In this document: positions 6,541 to 14,919 of the stretch, in pieces | Layout: each line of letters starts with the position of its first letter | How positions within the stretch are numbered: the stretch's first letter is position 1 | Virus record (IMG/VR): IMGVR_UViG_3300017963_000703 | Location: 1 to 25,697 of that record | Source: a virus | Direction: 5' to 3' (one strand) | Length of the DNA stretch: 25,697 bases | Translations under genes and position numbers: made by a program | The notes under the pieces: model-generated | Databases searched by the model: none | Told to the model about the DNA's origin: nothing | What the model saw: only the letters and a program-made list of their open reading frames with translations

Positions 6541-7506
6541 ATGACCGAAAGAAATTCAAACACCAATGCCAATACTGGTTATTGGGAAGAAGCATTCTAT
6601 AATGCTTACATGCCCGGCATGAAAGCCGTGCTACAGGAAAAAGTGGACGCATATGCTGGTTCAGTAATGGTAGACGTCCTTGAAGGTGAATCAAAAGCTT
6701 ATGACTTCGTTGGTGAACTAAACCTCGTCAAGAAGAACACTCGCTTTGAAGACCTTCCACTAGAAGAGGGTGTACACAACAGACGTTGGATGTCACCTGA
6801 GTTCTACAGAAAACGTATCTTTGTTGATGACGAAGACCAGATTGCTCTCTTGACTGACCCAACATCGCCTTATATTCAGGCGTTTGCTAAGGGTGTTATT
6901 CGCATTAAGAATGACGTAATCTACAATGCGTTCAACGCAAATGTTCGTGGTGGCGACCAGCCTGGCGATGACACTTACATCCTCTCTAACACAGCCTTTA
7001 CTGGTCGTGATGGTGCTGGACGTACAATCGTCCACGATGCTAAATCTGACTTCAGTGCAGGCGGCACATCAACTGGTTTGACTATTGAAAAGCTCATCCT
7101 TGCTCGTCAGGGCTTGATTGAACTTTACAATGACCCTAACCAAATCTTCAACCTTGTTGTAGGTCCACAGCAGATGTCTGACCTCCTACGTGAAGCTGAA
7201 ACACAGAGTATTGACACTAATATCGTTCGGGCACTTGTTGCTGGTACTGTCAGTGAATACATGGGCTTTAGATTTATCATCGACCACAATGTCGTAACTG
7301 GCTCAAGCAATGACGTTGACGAAGATACAGACATCGCTCCATGTTACGCATGGGCTAAAGAGGGAATGCTCTTTGCTCAGAATAAGTCTCCTCAGTTCAA
7401 GGTGGACTGGCATGTTGAGAAGCAGGTGTGGCAGATTTCCGCAAGGGCTGGCATGAATGCAATCCGCATGGATGAAGACTGTGTAATGAAAATTGAATGT
7501 GCATAA
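6541..7506 (+). CDS. Major capsid protein
   Basis: A 321-residue shell protein, the size of Bbp17-type HK97-fold capsid proteins. The N-terminus (TGYWEEAFYNAYMPGMK) and the block LPLEEGVHNRRWMSPEFYRK (about 77-96) are typical of the podovirus capsid family. IRIKNDVIYNAF (about 121-132) and the LARQGLIELYNDPN stretch (about 188-201) fit the spine helix and A-domain. The C-terminus ends in DWHVEKQVWQISARAG followed by a short strand. Position between scaffold and the cement-like protein, a strong AAAGGG site and a U-rich leader agree with high expression. There is no prohead protease gene beside it and no obvious N-terminal delta domain. Confidence 0.92.
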   Translation: MTERNSNTNANTGYWEEAFYNAYMPGMKAVLQEKVDAYAGSVMVDVLEGESKAYDFVGELNLVKKNTRFEDLPLEEGVHNRRWMSPEFYRKRIFVDDEDQIALLTDPTSPYIQAFAKGVIRIKNDVIYNAFNANVRGGDQPGDDTYILSNTAFTGRDGAGRTIVHDAKSDFSAGGTSTGLTIEKLILARQGLIELYNDPNQIFNLVVGPQQMSDLLREAETQSIDTNIVRALVAGTVSEYMGFRFIIDHNVVTGSSNDVDEDTDIAPCYAWAKEGMLFAQNKSPQFKVDWHVEKQVWQISARAGMNAIRMDEDCVMKIECA

Positions 7507-7517
7507 GGAGATAGAAA

Positions 7518-7997
7518 ATGGCAGCACTAACAACTGCAAATGGCGTTAATGCCACTAAGTTCGCAGCCCTAGCAGCAGGCACCACTACAATCAGTGATTT
7601 CGTAGACGGTGTAGCAGATCAGGGCACAGGCGTAAGAGTCTCTTATGATTCTTATACAGTTCCGACCGACACAGTTGCTGTCGCCGGAGTAATCACAATG
7701 GGCAAGGTCCCTAAAGGCTCACGGGTCATTGGGTTCCAAGTCTCTAACGACGCAATGGCAGCAGCAGCTACCGCAGACCTACAACTTGTAGATGCGGCTG
7801 GCAATATTACTGCCATTACAGCAGCAGAAGCATGGACAGATATGACCACCGCTCAGGGCTTGTTTATTCCTGCACTTATTGCAGGCATGACACCTCTTGA
7901 CGAAGATCACACTGTCACAGTTACTACGGCTGCGCAGGTGCTTGATGCGACGAAGAACATTACCGTATCGACACTTTATATTGGTCAAGACGACTAA
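7518..7997 (+). CDS. Capsid decoration/cement protein (Bbp16-like)
   Basis: A 159-residue beta-rich, alanine/threonine-rich protein directly after the capsid gene with a strong AAGGAG site (7506-7511). The core VRVSYDSYTVPTDTV ... MGKVPKGSRVIGFQVSND, followed by alternating short hydrophobic strands and ending ITVSTLYIGQDD, resembles the capsid-stabilising proteins of podoviruses, such as the Bbp16 cement protein of BPP-1, which has a jelly-roll fold and clamps capsid subunits. In this family a KLPKGxRV-type motif leads into a strand, as here. The role is inferred from family pattern and gene order. Confidence 0.72.
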   Translation: MAALTTANGVNATKFAALAAGTTTISDFVDGVADQGTGVRVSYDSYTVPTDTVAVAGVITMGKVPKGSRVIGFQVSNDAMAAAATADLQLVDAAGNITAITAAEAWTDMTTAQGLFIPALIAGMTPLDEDHTVTVTTAAQVLDATKNITVSTLYIGQDD

Positions 7998-7998
7998 T

Positions 7999-8044
7999 TC
8001 CTTTCCGATGGGCGTCCCTGAGTCTCCTTTCCTTGGGGGCGTCC
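7999..8044 (+). repeat. Imperfect direct repeat before tail tubular protein A
   Basis: TCCTTTCC-GAT-GGGCGTCC (7999-8017) is repeated as TCCTTTCC-TTGG-GGGCGTCC (8025-8044), a 26-base period for the first half. The pyrimidine stretch TCTCC (8023-8027) can pair with GGAGA (8052-8056), which holds the ribosome binding site of the following gene, so the repeat could lower its translation. This fills most of the 63-base gap between the cement and tail genes. Confidence 0.5.
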
Positions 8045-8060
8045 ATAATTTGGAGATAAC

Positions 8061-8819
8061 ATGGCTTTAACAATCGAAGAAGAAATCTACTCATTAGCAT
8101 TAGGTGCTATGGGCGACTACCAGATAGAAGAGGGTAAGACTAACACCAATGAGTATTTAGTCTGTGCCCAGTTCTACGACCAAGCCCGCAAACGCGCTAT
8201 TAAGTCTCACCCTTGGAATGAGTGCATTAAACGGCAGATCATACCCAGAGATGAGTATGCACCTATATTTGAGTATGACTACCAATACGCAGTACCGTCA
8301 GATAGACTACGTGTACTCTCTATTGCCCAAACAGGCATCGACCTATATCAATGGGAAGTAGAAGGCTCGTACATCGTAACTAATTACTCTGAAACACCTA
8401 GGGAATGGGCCGCTGGAGAGCAGTACACAGCTGGTGAGTACGTAAACGAAGAAGAGATTACTTATTTATGTAACACATCCAATACTGCCACGATAAGCAA
8501 CCAGCCAAGTGCAGGGGATGGGACATGGACTGCCCTAAGTGGCACAAGGGGTGTAATATATTGCAGGTATATCTACGACAACGACACACCTTCAACTTAC
8601 TCTGAAGACCTTAAGAATGCAATAGCAATCCAACTTGCTATCCTTATTGCACCAAGGCTCCAGAACGACCCTGCAACAAAGAACTTATTAATACAAGAAT
8701 ATAATCAATTGACACTTCCTCAAGCAAGGTCTGTTGATGCACAAGAAGGCAAACCTCGCAGATGGTATTCAAGCAGATGGAATCGGTCACGCAATGGATT
8801 TCAAAGGAGGAGTAGATGA
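8061..8819 (+). CDS. Tail tubular protein A (gp11-like) with a carbohydrate-binding-like insert
   Basis: Adaptor that joins the portal to the tail nozzle, equivalent to T7 gp11 (196 residues); this one is 252. The N-terminal part (EEEIYSLALGAMGDYQI, then CAQFYDQARKRAIKSHPWNE at about 35-54) and the C-terminal part (YSEDLKNAIAIQLAILIAPR, then LLIQEYNQLTLPQARSVDAQ) are the two halves of the usual helical domain. Between them, residues about 113-160 form an extra module with W116, Y122, Y127, Y135, C137 and W156. That spacing is like chitin-binding CBM5/12 modules (W...Y..G.YV......Y.C......W). The basic C-terminus is rich in R and W. The gene ends overlapping the next start (ATGA). Confidence 0.82.
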   Translation: MALTIEEEIYSLALGAMGDYQIEEGKTNTNEYLVCAQFYDQARKRAIKSHPWNECIKRQIIPRDEYAPIFEYDYQYAVPSDRLRVLSIAQTGIDLYQWEVEGSYIVTNYSETPREWAAGEQYTAGEYVNEEEITYLCNTSNTATISNQPSAGDGTWTALSGTRGVIYCRYIYDNDTPSTYSEDLKNAIAIQLAILIAPRLQNDPATKNLLIQEYNQLTLPQARSVDAQEGKPRRWYSSRWNRSRNGFQRRSR

Positions 8820-9619
8820 GCGGAAGTAGAATAAATCCTTTAAAGATAGAATCAGACGGAGGCATTGCTGTAAATGTTCAGGATCAGACAACGCCAGCCT
8901 TAGACCTCTATTTCACACAACCACAGGGAGCGCCCAGCACACTTGCCGCCTCTACTTCTATTGACGATTTAACAATAAGCGTCACGGACAATATCTTAAG
9001 CGATGGAGATTATGTTGGTGTTTTCTCTGGCGCATCAGGGGAAGGCAGGTTTTTCTTTGCGGAGGTACTTGGGACGCCAACTGGAACTGGCCCTTATGTA
9101 GCCACTCTCGACACTCCACTCGATTTCGCGTTTGAAGCGGGAGATAACGTAATATCTACTACTCGTGACATCAATGTTGATGGATCAGGTACGACTCAGA
9201 TATTCAGTGTACAGGTAGGAGGTGCGAGCGGTGACATTGTAGTAGATATTACAAGACTCATACTCACAATGGTACTAACTACGCAGCCGGACGATGGATT
9301 ATTCGGCAATATACCGAAGCTAACTAACGGCATCGTCCTAAGAAGAGTTGACGGTGACACACGTAATATATTTAACGCCAAAGACAACCATGAACTTGCT
9401 AATCTTGCTTATGACGTAACATATGAAGCAAGGTCTATACCTCAAGGGTCTTATGGACTTAGATGGAGATATACGTTTGCAGGCCAAGACAAGCATGGAG
9501 TAGCAGTGAGGCTAATGGCAGGGGAGTCCCTGGAATTATTAGTGCAAGACGATTTAACCACAGGACCGAATGACATCATAAGTTTCAGAATGATAGCCGC
9601 CGGTCACATAGTAAACTAA
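8816..9619 (+). CDS. Beta-rich structural protein, probably tail
   Basis: A 267-residue protein with a very strong AAAGGAGGA site (8801-8809), sitting between tail tubular proteins A and B. It is made of short beta strands and glycine turns. The C-terminal half has LTNGIVLRRVDG, an asparagine-rich joint and LRWRYTFAGQDKHGVAVRLM, ending in LVQDDLT... and ISFRMIAAGHIV. I associate that pattern with virion proteins found beside tail tubular protein genes in podoviruses, but no function is known to me. There is no signal peptide or membrane segment. A minor tail or adaptor protein is the best guess from position. Confidence 0.65.
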   Translation: MSGSRINPLKIESDGGIAVNVQDQTTPALDLYFTQPQGAPSTLAASTSIDDLTISVTDNILSDGDYVGVFSGASGEGRFFFAEVLGTPTGTGPYVATLDTPLDFAFEAGDNVISTTRDINVDGSGTTQIFSVQVGGASGDIVVDITRLILTMVLTTQPDDGLFGNIPKLTNGIVLRRVDGDTRNIFNAKDNHELANLAYDVTYEARSIPQGSYGLRWRYTFAGQDKHGVAVRLMAGESLELLVQDDLTTGPNDIISFRMIAAGHIVN

Positions 9620-9628
9620 GGAGTAGCA

Positions 9629-10147
9629 ATGGGAAATAACTTACTAACAACAATGGGGCCTTACGGAGTATTAAGGCAAATTGCGGACGCCAGTTCTGCT
9701 GTGGATAGCGACCTTTCTGCTGCAACCGGATTTGCAATTAACAATAGGCCGACAGGCTCGGTAGACTTACAGGACATATCCGGAGCATCTAAAGAAACTG
9801 AGGCCAATGCAGTCACAATTACATTGAATGCCACTGGTGCCGCTGATGGAGACACGCTTACGCAGAAGGTGTATGGCATATCTGACGGTGGCCCGCCTCA
9901 GCTTATATGCTCTATTGTATGGACAATAGGTACAGCAAGGGCAGACGGAAGTACAGCTACTTACCTGTGGGCAGACACCGCAGTAGCTACTGACACTCAC
10001 ATAGCGACCGTCAAGACAGCAGATAGCGGCAATGACAGAGTTGCTTGCGTATCTTTTGACGCCACTGGTTACAAGTATTTATATGCACCAATTACCGCCC
10101 AAACAGGCGACCCAACTATAGTAACATCACTATTTAGGTACTGGTAA
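9629..10147 (+). CDS. Beta-rich virion protein, unknown role
   Basis: A 172-residue protein that I do not recognise by motif. It follows an AAGGAG site (9618-9623) and its TAA overlaps the next ATG. The first 50 residues (MGNNLLTTMGPYGVLRQIAD and following) are polar. The rest is alternating strands rich in Ala, Thr, Gly and Asp with a few aromatics, ending in the hydrophobic IVTSLFRYW. The composition and tail-gene position fit a small tail or fibre-support protein. No enzyme motif was seen. Confidence 0.6.
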   Translation: MGNNLLTTMGPYGVLRQIADASSAVDSDLSAATGFAINNRPTGSVDLQDISGASKETEANAVTITLNATGAADGDTLTQKVYGISDGGPPQLICSIVWTIGTARADGSTATYLWADTAVATDTHIATVKTADSGNDRVACVSFDATGYKYLYAPITAQTGDPTIVTSLFRYW

Positions 10148-12351
10148 TGCCCAATAAGTTAATCAAAACCAAATTCAATTCTGGCGAGCTTTCTCCGCTT
10201 ATAGACGGCGGCACAGACCTATCTAAGTACTACAATGGATGCTCTAAGCTAGTCAACGCAACCGTTCTGCCTTATGGTGGAGTGGTAAAGCGCAGCGGGA
10301 CTGAATACATCGGCACTGCTAAGACTAAGTGCAAGTTGATTGAGTTTGAGTTCTCAGCCAATGACACTGTAGTTATTGAGATGGGCGAGCTTTATGCAAG
10401 GTTCTACTCAAATGGAGATAGGATTTATGAGGCACTACAAACAATAGACAGTGTTGCCAGCGACACCATCACTCAGGTAGGGCATGGCTACTCAACTGGC
10501 GACTGGGTCTTTGTTTCAGCCGGCAGTACATCCATTGACGAGAAAGTTCTTGTTGTAGTAAAGGTTAATGACAACAGTTACACACTAACCGATACCAATG
10601 GAGTTGCAGAGCCAATTACTGGTTCGTTCGGAAGTGGAAGTACGTCTAAGGTGTATGAAATTGAAACTCCTTATTCGTCAACAGAAGTTTTTGATATTCA
10701 TTACACCCAGTCTGCCGACGTAATCTACATGGCTCACCCTGACCACCCTCAGCAGAAGATGTCAAGACTTGGCATAACAGTTCCAGAGTGGACTATTGCT
10801 GACGTTGATTTCACTGGTGGTCCTTGGTTACCTGAGAATGTAACATCGACTACCATGACCTATACAGGTGACGCAGTAAGGACTGGGTATTATTTCGCAA
10901 AAGATACAGAAGGAGTTCTTGAGGCATCAACCTCTACTTTCATAGAAGAAGATGATGTACATATTGGTTCTTATTGGTTGATTCAGCACACAAGACAGGA
11001 CAATACAGATAGCAAGTCTGGCACAGGCAACTGGGCTATATCTGGAGATGCAACAACAAGTTCAGAGATACTGACTAAAGGAGACTTCACGTTATCCTGT
11101 TCTGGCTTTAAAACAACGGCGCCGAATACATTGGTCGTACTAGAGAGAAAAGAAGGGAATGGTGACTGGCAGGAGTTTAGGACATTTACAGCAGCAACCT
11201 CTTTCTCAGCAACAGAACTATTTGATGACGTTTATTTTAGAGTCGAAGTCACTGATGCCGACGCAAAGACAGAGGTTGCTTTCACAGCAAAAGAACAAAT
11301 AAACAATGGCATAGTCAGGATAGATAGCCTTGACGTAATAGATCCTGATACGAAAGCTAACGTTACCGTAATATCACCCGTTGGTGGAGAGGCGTCTGGC
11401 GGAGCAAGTGCAGCATCAGTAACAACTTGGTCAGAAGGTTCATGGAGCGACTACAGAGGTTACCCTGTCTCAGTGACATTCTTTGAAGACCGCTTATGGT
11501 GGGGCGGAACTACAAGCAACCCCCAGACTATATGGGGCTCAAAGATAGGCTTCTATGAAGACCACACTCCAGGCACATTGGCTGATGACGCAGTGAACTT
11601 CACCATCCAAGACAATAACATGTCTGCGATTGAATGGATAGCGGCACGAAGGACTCTGGTTGCTGGCACTGCCAATAAGGAGTATTCGGTACGTGCCAAT
11701 AACGTAGACGACCCAATCGGACCAACAGACATTAAGGCCTCGCCACAGTCTACACACGGTTCAGATGGCATACAGCCATTGACATTGAATGATGCACTAT
11801 TCTATGTCCAACGATCAGGCCGCAAGGTATGGGCAATGAGGTTTTCGTTTGCTGATGAGGAGTATAAGTCGACAGACGCTACTCTTCTTGCTGAACACCT
11901 ACTTGAAACAGCACCAGCAGATATGGCAGTAATGGGCGTGCCTGACCCTATACTATGGCTATGTAGGGATGATGGAGTTCTGCTTTCATTTACGTACCAA
12001 CCAGAAGAAGAGGTGTTTGCTTGGGCAAGACATGTTACGGGCACAATGTCAACTACACTTCTTGATGACAAGGCTGACCCAGATGCTATGTTTGAGTCGG
12101 TAGCTGTAGTAGCAGGCGAGATTGAAGATGAACTATGGGTATCAGTCCAGAGACAGATAAACGGAAACACAGTAAGGTATATAGAAAAGTTCAGTACAAG
12201 ATTCTTTGACCAACTAGATGAAGCACAGATGATGGATTCAGCAATAACCAATCTATCAGGTCAAACATCAGGAAAGCTTGTTTTAGCAAGCGACACAATA
12301 AGATATGGTTCAGGGGCTTATGGCTCCGGTAGATATGGAGGCAGAGTATAA
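10147..12351 (+). CDS. Tail tubular protein B (gp12-like), body; appears to lack its usual C-terminal domain
   Basis: A 734-residue nozzle protein of the short tail. The N-terminal block FNSGELSPLIDGGTDLSKYY followed by NGC...NATVLPYGGVVKRSGTEY (residues 8-50) is the signature of this family. A small beta module HGYSTGDWVFVS (about 112-123) follows. FFEDRLWWGGTTSNPQTIWG (about 445-464) and IEWIAARRTLVAGTANKEYSV (about 495-515) are the usual propeller segments. The typical 'YIEKF...F..LDEA...DSAIT' stretch comes near the end, but where family members usually continue into a 'SGLDHLEGETV' domain this protein stops in a Gly/Tyr-rich tail. That domain is found 733 bases downstream in the gene at 13084. 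The start overlaps the previous stop (TAATG). Confidence 0.88.
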   Translation: MPNKLIKTKFNSGELSPLIDGGTDLSKYYNGCSKLVNATVLPYGGVVKRSGTEYIGTAKTKCKLIEFEFSANDTVVIEMGELYARFYSNGDRIYEALQTIDSVASDTITQVGHGYSTGDWVFVSAGSTSIDEKVLVVVKVNDNSYTLTDTNGVAEPITGSFGSGSTSKVYEIETPYSSTEVFDIHYTQSADVIYMAHPDHPQQKMSRLGITVPEWTIADVDFTGGPWLPENVTSTTMTYTGDAVRTGYYFAKDTEGVLEASTSTFIEEDDVHIGSYWLIQHTRQDNTDSKSGTGNWAISGDATTSSEILTKGDFTLSCSGFKTTAPNTLVVLERKEGNGDWQEFRTFTAATSFSATELFDDVYFRVEVTDADAKTEVAFTAKEQINNGIVRIDSLDVIDPDTKANVTVISPVGGEASGGASAASVTTWSEGSWSDYRGYPVSVTFFEDRLWWGGTTSNPQTIWGSKIGFYEDHTPGTLADDAVNFTIQDNNMSAIEWIAARRTLVAGTANKEYSVRANNVDDPIGPTDIKASPQSTHGSDGIQPLTLNDALFYVQRSGRKVWAMRFSFADEEYKSTDATLLAEHLLETAPADMAVMGVPDPILWLCRDDGVLLSFTYQPEEEVFAWARHVTGTMSTTLLDDKADPDAMFESVAVVAGEIEDELWVSVQRQINGNTVRYIEKFSTRFFDQLDEAQMMDSAITNLSGQTSGKLVLASDTIRYGSGAYGSGRYGGRV

Positions 12352-12848
12352 TGCCAGGTAAACCACAAACAGGAAGTACTTCATGGGATTCAGGCTTAAA
12401 TGCATGGATTGCAACTTCGATCAGCGAGACAGACGGTAAGATATTAGCTGGAGCAGAAAAAGCATCTGCTATGACAGGCACAGAAGGAGATAGGGTTGTT
12501 GCTGATAAAGGTTACGTGGACAGTAAGAATCCATCAAAAAAGAATCTTGGCCCAGGAACCACACTTGCCCTTGCGTCAAACGCTATAACTGTCACAGACT
12601 CGTACCACAGAATTGACACTGAAGGCGCAGCCGCAACAGACCAGTTAGATACGATAAATGGTGGGTCTGACGGAGATTTGTTGATACTACAGGCCACTGC
12701 CGCAGGGAGGGTAATTACGGCTAGACATCAAACCGGGAACTTATTCTTGCAGGGTGGAAACAACTTAGCCATGGACAACCTCAATATAATGACATTGATA
12801 CATGATGGTGGAAACTGGTTCGAAGCGTCACGCAGCATAAACTCATAG
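12351..12848 (+). CDS. Tail-fibre-like protein
   Basis: A 165-residue protein, preceded by GGAGG (12332-12336) and overlapping the previous stop. An N-terminal segment (TSWDSGLNAWIATSISETDG) leads to a C-terminal beta repeat: ITVTDSYHRIDTEGAAATDQ, LDTINGG, LLILQA, ITARHQTGNLFLQGG and IHDGGNWFEASRS. This is a domain I associate with phage tail fibres and spikes, where three copies wind into a beta-helix. Here it is not joined to a receptor-binding head or to an anchor domain. It may be a short fibre or a trimerising cap. It sits between the two parts of tail tubular protein B. Confidence 0.68.
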   Translation: MPGKPQTGSTSWDSGLNAWIATSISETDGKILAGAEKASAMTGTEGDRVVADKGYVDSKNPSKKNLGPGTTLALASNAITVTDSYHRIDTEGAAATDQLDTINGGSDGDLLILQATAAGRVITARHQTGNLFLQGGNNLAMDNLNIMTLIHDGGNWFEASRSINS

Positions 12849-12856
12849 GAGAAGTA

Positions 12857-13084
12857 ATGATTAAAATAGGAATGGCCGATGGCCAAACATTAGTAAAACT
12901 AACATCACAAGAGTTTACTGGCCTTGCCGGACAAACAACAAGTAACTACCCAGACGGGTCAAGTATCAGTCTTGCTCCACTGAAAACAAAGTTAGACCTT
13001 GTGGATAACAATGTTCCAATGCTTACGGAAGCAAAGAACGCCTGCCAAGATGTAGTTGACAGAGTAACTGCGATAGGACTATAA
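12857..13084 (+). CDS. Small protein between fibre-like gene and tail protein B C-terminal gene
   Basis: A 75-residue protein I do not recognise. It has a strong AGGAGAAG site (12847-12854) and its stop overlaps the next ATG (TAATG). The N-terminal half is short strands (MIKIGMADGQTLVKLTSQEF), and the C-terminal half is probably helical, with NACQDVVDRVTAIGL at the end. There is no membrane segment. It may be a fibre chaperone or a small tail component; the placement is the only clue. Confidence 0.6.
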   Translation: MIKIGMADGQTLVKLTSQEFTGLAGQTTSNYPDGSSISLAPLKTKLDLVDNNVPMLTEAKNACQDVVDRVTAIGL

Positions 13085-13800
13085 TGCCTGATCTAATATG
13101 CTACATACCAAACCATGGGTACGCCATAGGAGACTTCCTGTACGTATCATGGCTGGACGGAAACTACTACGTCAGAGACACAGATGAGTTCGGAAGCCCT
13201 AAAGCCATTGATGCAAATTCGTTTAAAATATCTACTACAAACGACGACTTGAACATTGTCCAATACACAGTAGATGTGACAGATGGTTATGTTCGGCAGG
13301 AGACAAGCGACCCTGTTACGACAATCTCTGGCTTAGACCACCTTGAGGGCGAGACTGTTACAGTGACATCCGGCGGGAACAAGATAGGAGACTATATTGT
13401 ATCTGAAGGCTCGGTTACACTTGACGGCGACCTTATTACATACCAAGTTGGCCTGCCTTATTCATGTAAGGTACGAACAACTCGCCTTGCTTCGCCACAG
13501 GCTGGCAATGCACTTCAGTCTCAGATCAAGCGTATCAATCGGACAACCATCCGTCACTCCAAGACACAGGGCGGCAAGGTCGGGCAGGAGTATCTGGTCC
13601 GTGACAATGCTGGCGTCCTGAACATGACTGAGTTCATGGAAGACCTTGACTGTGTGTTTGACAAAGAATCAAGAGACATAAACTCATCTATCAAAGGTGG
13701 AGTTTCTACGGATTCTTATACTACAATAAGGTCAGACGTGCCAAGCCCAATGACAATCATCTCAGCAGTAGTGGAGTTCTCAGTTGAGGAGAAACGATGA
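13084..13800 (+). CDS. Detached C-terminal domain of a tail tubular protein B
   Basis: A 238-residue protein. It begins almost at once with a beta module HGYAIGDFLYVSW (about 11-23), of the same HGY-x-x-GD-x-x-(Y/F)VS type seen inside the tail tubular protein B gene. The part from about 80 onward (TTISGLDHLEGETVTVTSGG, then YIVSEGSVTLDGD, then YQVGLPYSCKVRTTRL, then IKRINRTTIRHSKTQGGKVG) is the pattern I know as the C-terminal end of gp12-like tail proteins, normally in one chain with the body. The two pieces are separated by two genes. It probably still assembles with the 734-residue body. Ribosome binding site AGGA at 13075-13078. Confidence 0.72.
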   Translation: MPDLICYIPNHGYAIGDFLYVSWLDGNYYVRDTDEFGSPKAIDANSFKISTTNDDLNIVQYTVDVTDGYVRQETSDPVTTISGLDHLEGETVTVTSGGNKIGDYIVSEGSVTLDGDLITYQVGLPYSCKVRTTRLASPQAGNALQSQIKRINRTTIRHSKTQGGKVGQEYLVRDNAGVLNMTEFMEDLDCVFDKESRDINSSIKGGVSTDSYTTIRSDVPSPMTIISAVVEFSVEEKR

Positions 13801-14228
13801 TTAGATTAAGGGAATACCGAGATGGAGACATTGATGCAATTAGCGATGCTATTGAGTCTACAGTACTTGATTCTCAGTGTCGTGAATTATATAATGATGG
13901 CCTGTTCGTCACGCTCGAAAAAGACGGAAAACCAGTCGCAACAGGAGGGCTCGTTATAAAGGACGAGAACACTGCTGAGGCGTGGGCAAAGGTCGACGTG
14001 AGCATTGGGTCTAAATCTGAGAGAAAAGCCCTACATCGGCTTCTCAGGGCCTTCAGCGAGGCGTTAGAGCTCATATCAGAATCACTAGGCTTCCCAGTAG
14101 TATATGCCTGTGTTCAGGATGGGTTCAAGGGCGGTGAGAGATTCGCCAGAGCCCTGAAGTTCGAGCGAATAGAAGAGTCATTTGACAAAGACGGTAAACA
14201 ATACAATTATTATAGAAGAGCGTCTTGA
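13797..14228 (+). CDS. GNAT-fold internal virion protein A (gp13-like)
   Basis: A 143-residue protein at the T7 gene 13 position (gp13 is 138 residues), directly before the gp14-like gene. The sequence reads as a GNAT acetyltransferase fold: IRLREYRDGDIDAI at the N-terminus, the central strands GKPVATGGLVIKDENTAEAW, a helix ALHRLLRAFSEALELI, then GFPVVYACVQDGFKGGERF and ARALKFERIEE. The acetyl-CoA loop (Q/R-x-x-G-x-G/A) is not evident, so catalysis is doubtful and a structural or assembly role is likely. GAGGAG (13785-13790) precedes the ATG, which overlaps the previous stop. Confidence 0.68.
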   Translation: MIRLREYRDGDIDAISDAIESTVLDSQCRELYNDGLFVTLEKDGKPVATGGLVIKDENTAEAWAKVDVSIGSKSERKALHRLLRAFSEALELISESLGFPVVYACVQDGFKGGERFARALKFERIEESFDKDGKQYNYYRRAS

Positions 14229-14911
14229 TGGAATACAAACAACTAAAAGAAGGCTGGTGGTATCTTGATATACCAATGCCGCTTGGCAAGTCCAGTGTGT
14301 TTAACAGGCATGACCCTGTTACCATTGCTATTGTGGCTGGTTCGGCTATTGCTGCTACTAGCACAGTGATGGAAGGCCAAGCCGCCAAAAAACAGGGCAA
14401 GGCAGAACGTAAGATTGCCGAGTTCAATGCAGTTCAGGCTGAACGTGAGGCCAAGTCCAGGATGGAAGTGGCCCAGCTTGAAGAAGAAAAGGTATCTAAG
14501 CAGGAAAAGATATTCAAGGCCGAACAAAGGGCTTCTTTTGCCAAGGGTGGCATAACGCTTGAAGGCTCTCCTGTTGAGGTTCTTGCTGAAACTGCTGGTG
14601 AATTTGCCCGTGAGCGTGCGTTGACTTTACGTGAAGGACTGATTCAATCAGGCCAGCTTAAGTCTCAGGCCTCCATTATGCGGGCGCAAGGCAAGCTATC
14701 TGCACAGCTAGGTAAAGCAAAGCAGACCGCATCATTCATCAAAGCTGGCGGACAGATCGTAGGCGGATTGGGTGCAGCTGGGGCTTTCAGTGGGGCAAAT
14801 GCTGGCTTCGGAACAGCTAACACACAAGGGCTTGGATTAGGAAATCAGGCATCACTAAACACAACTCCAGGGTTTGGAAGTCCATTGCCTGGTGGTGGAT
14901 TATTTGCATAG
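14228..14911 (+). CDS. Internal virion protein B (gp14-like)
   Basis: A 227-residue ejection protein by position and pattern. A hydrophobic segment (about 32-49, TIAIVAGSAIAATSTVM) is followed by a long charged coiled coil (about 50-100), then the block SFAKGGITLEGSPVEVLAET with a helical REGLIQSGQLKSQASIMR, and a Gly/Asn-rich tail. Proteins of this kind leave the virion to form part of a channel across the outer membrane (gp14 in T7). I use the ATG at 14228, which shares its A with the previous TGA stop; a TTG at 14225 would add one residue. Confidence 0.75.
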   Translation: MEYKQLKEGWWYLDIPMPLGKSSVFNRHDPVTIAIVAGSAIAATSTVMEGQAAKKQGKAERKIAEFNAVQAEREAKSRMEVAQLEEEKVSKQEKIFKAEQRASFAKGGITLEGSPVEVLAETAGEFARERALTLREGLIQSGQLKSQASIMRAQGKLSAQLGKAKQTASFIKAGGQIVGGLGAAGAFSGANAGFGTANTQGLGLGNQASLNTTPGFGSPLPGGGLFA

Positions 14912-14919
14912 GATAAAAT

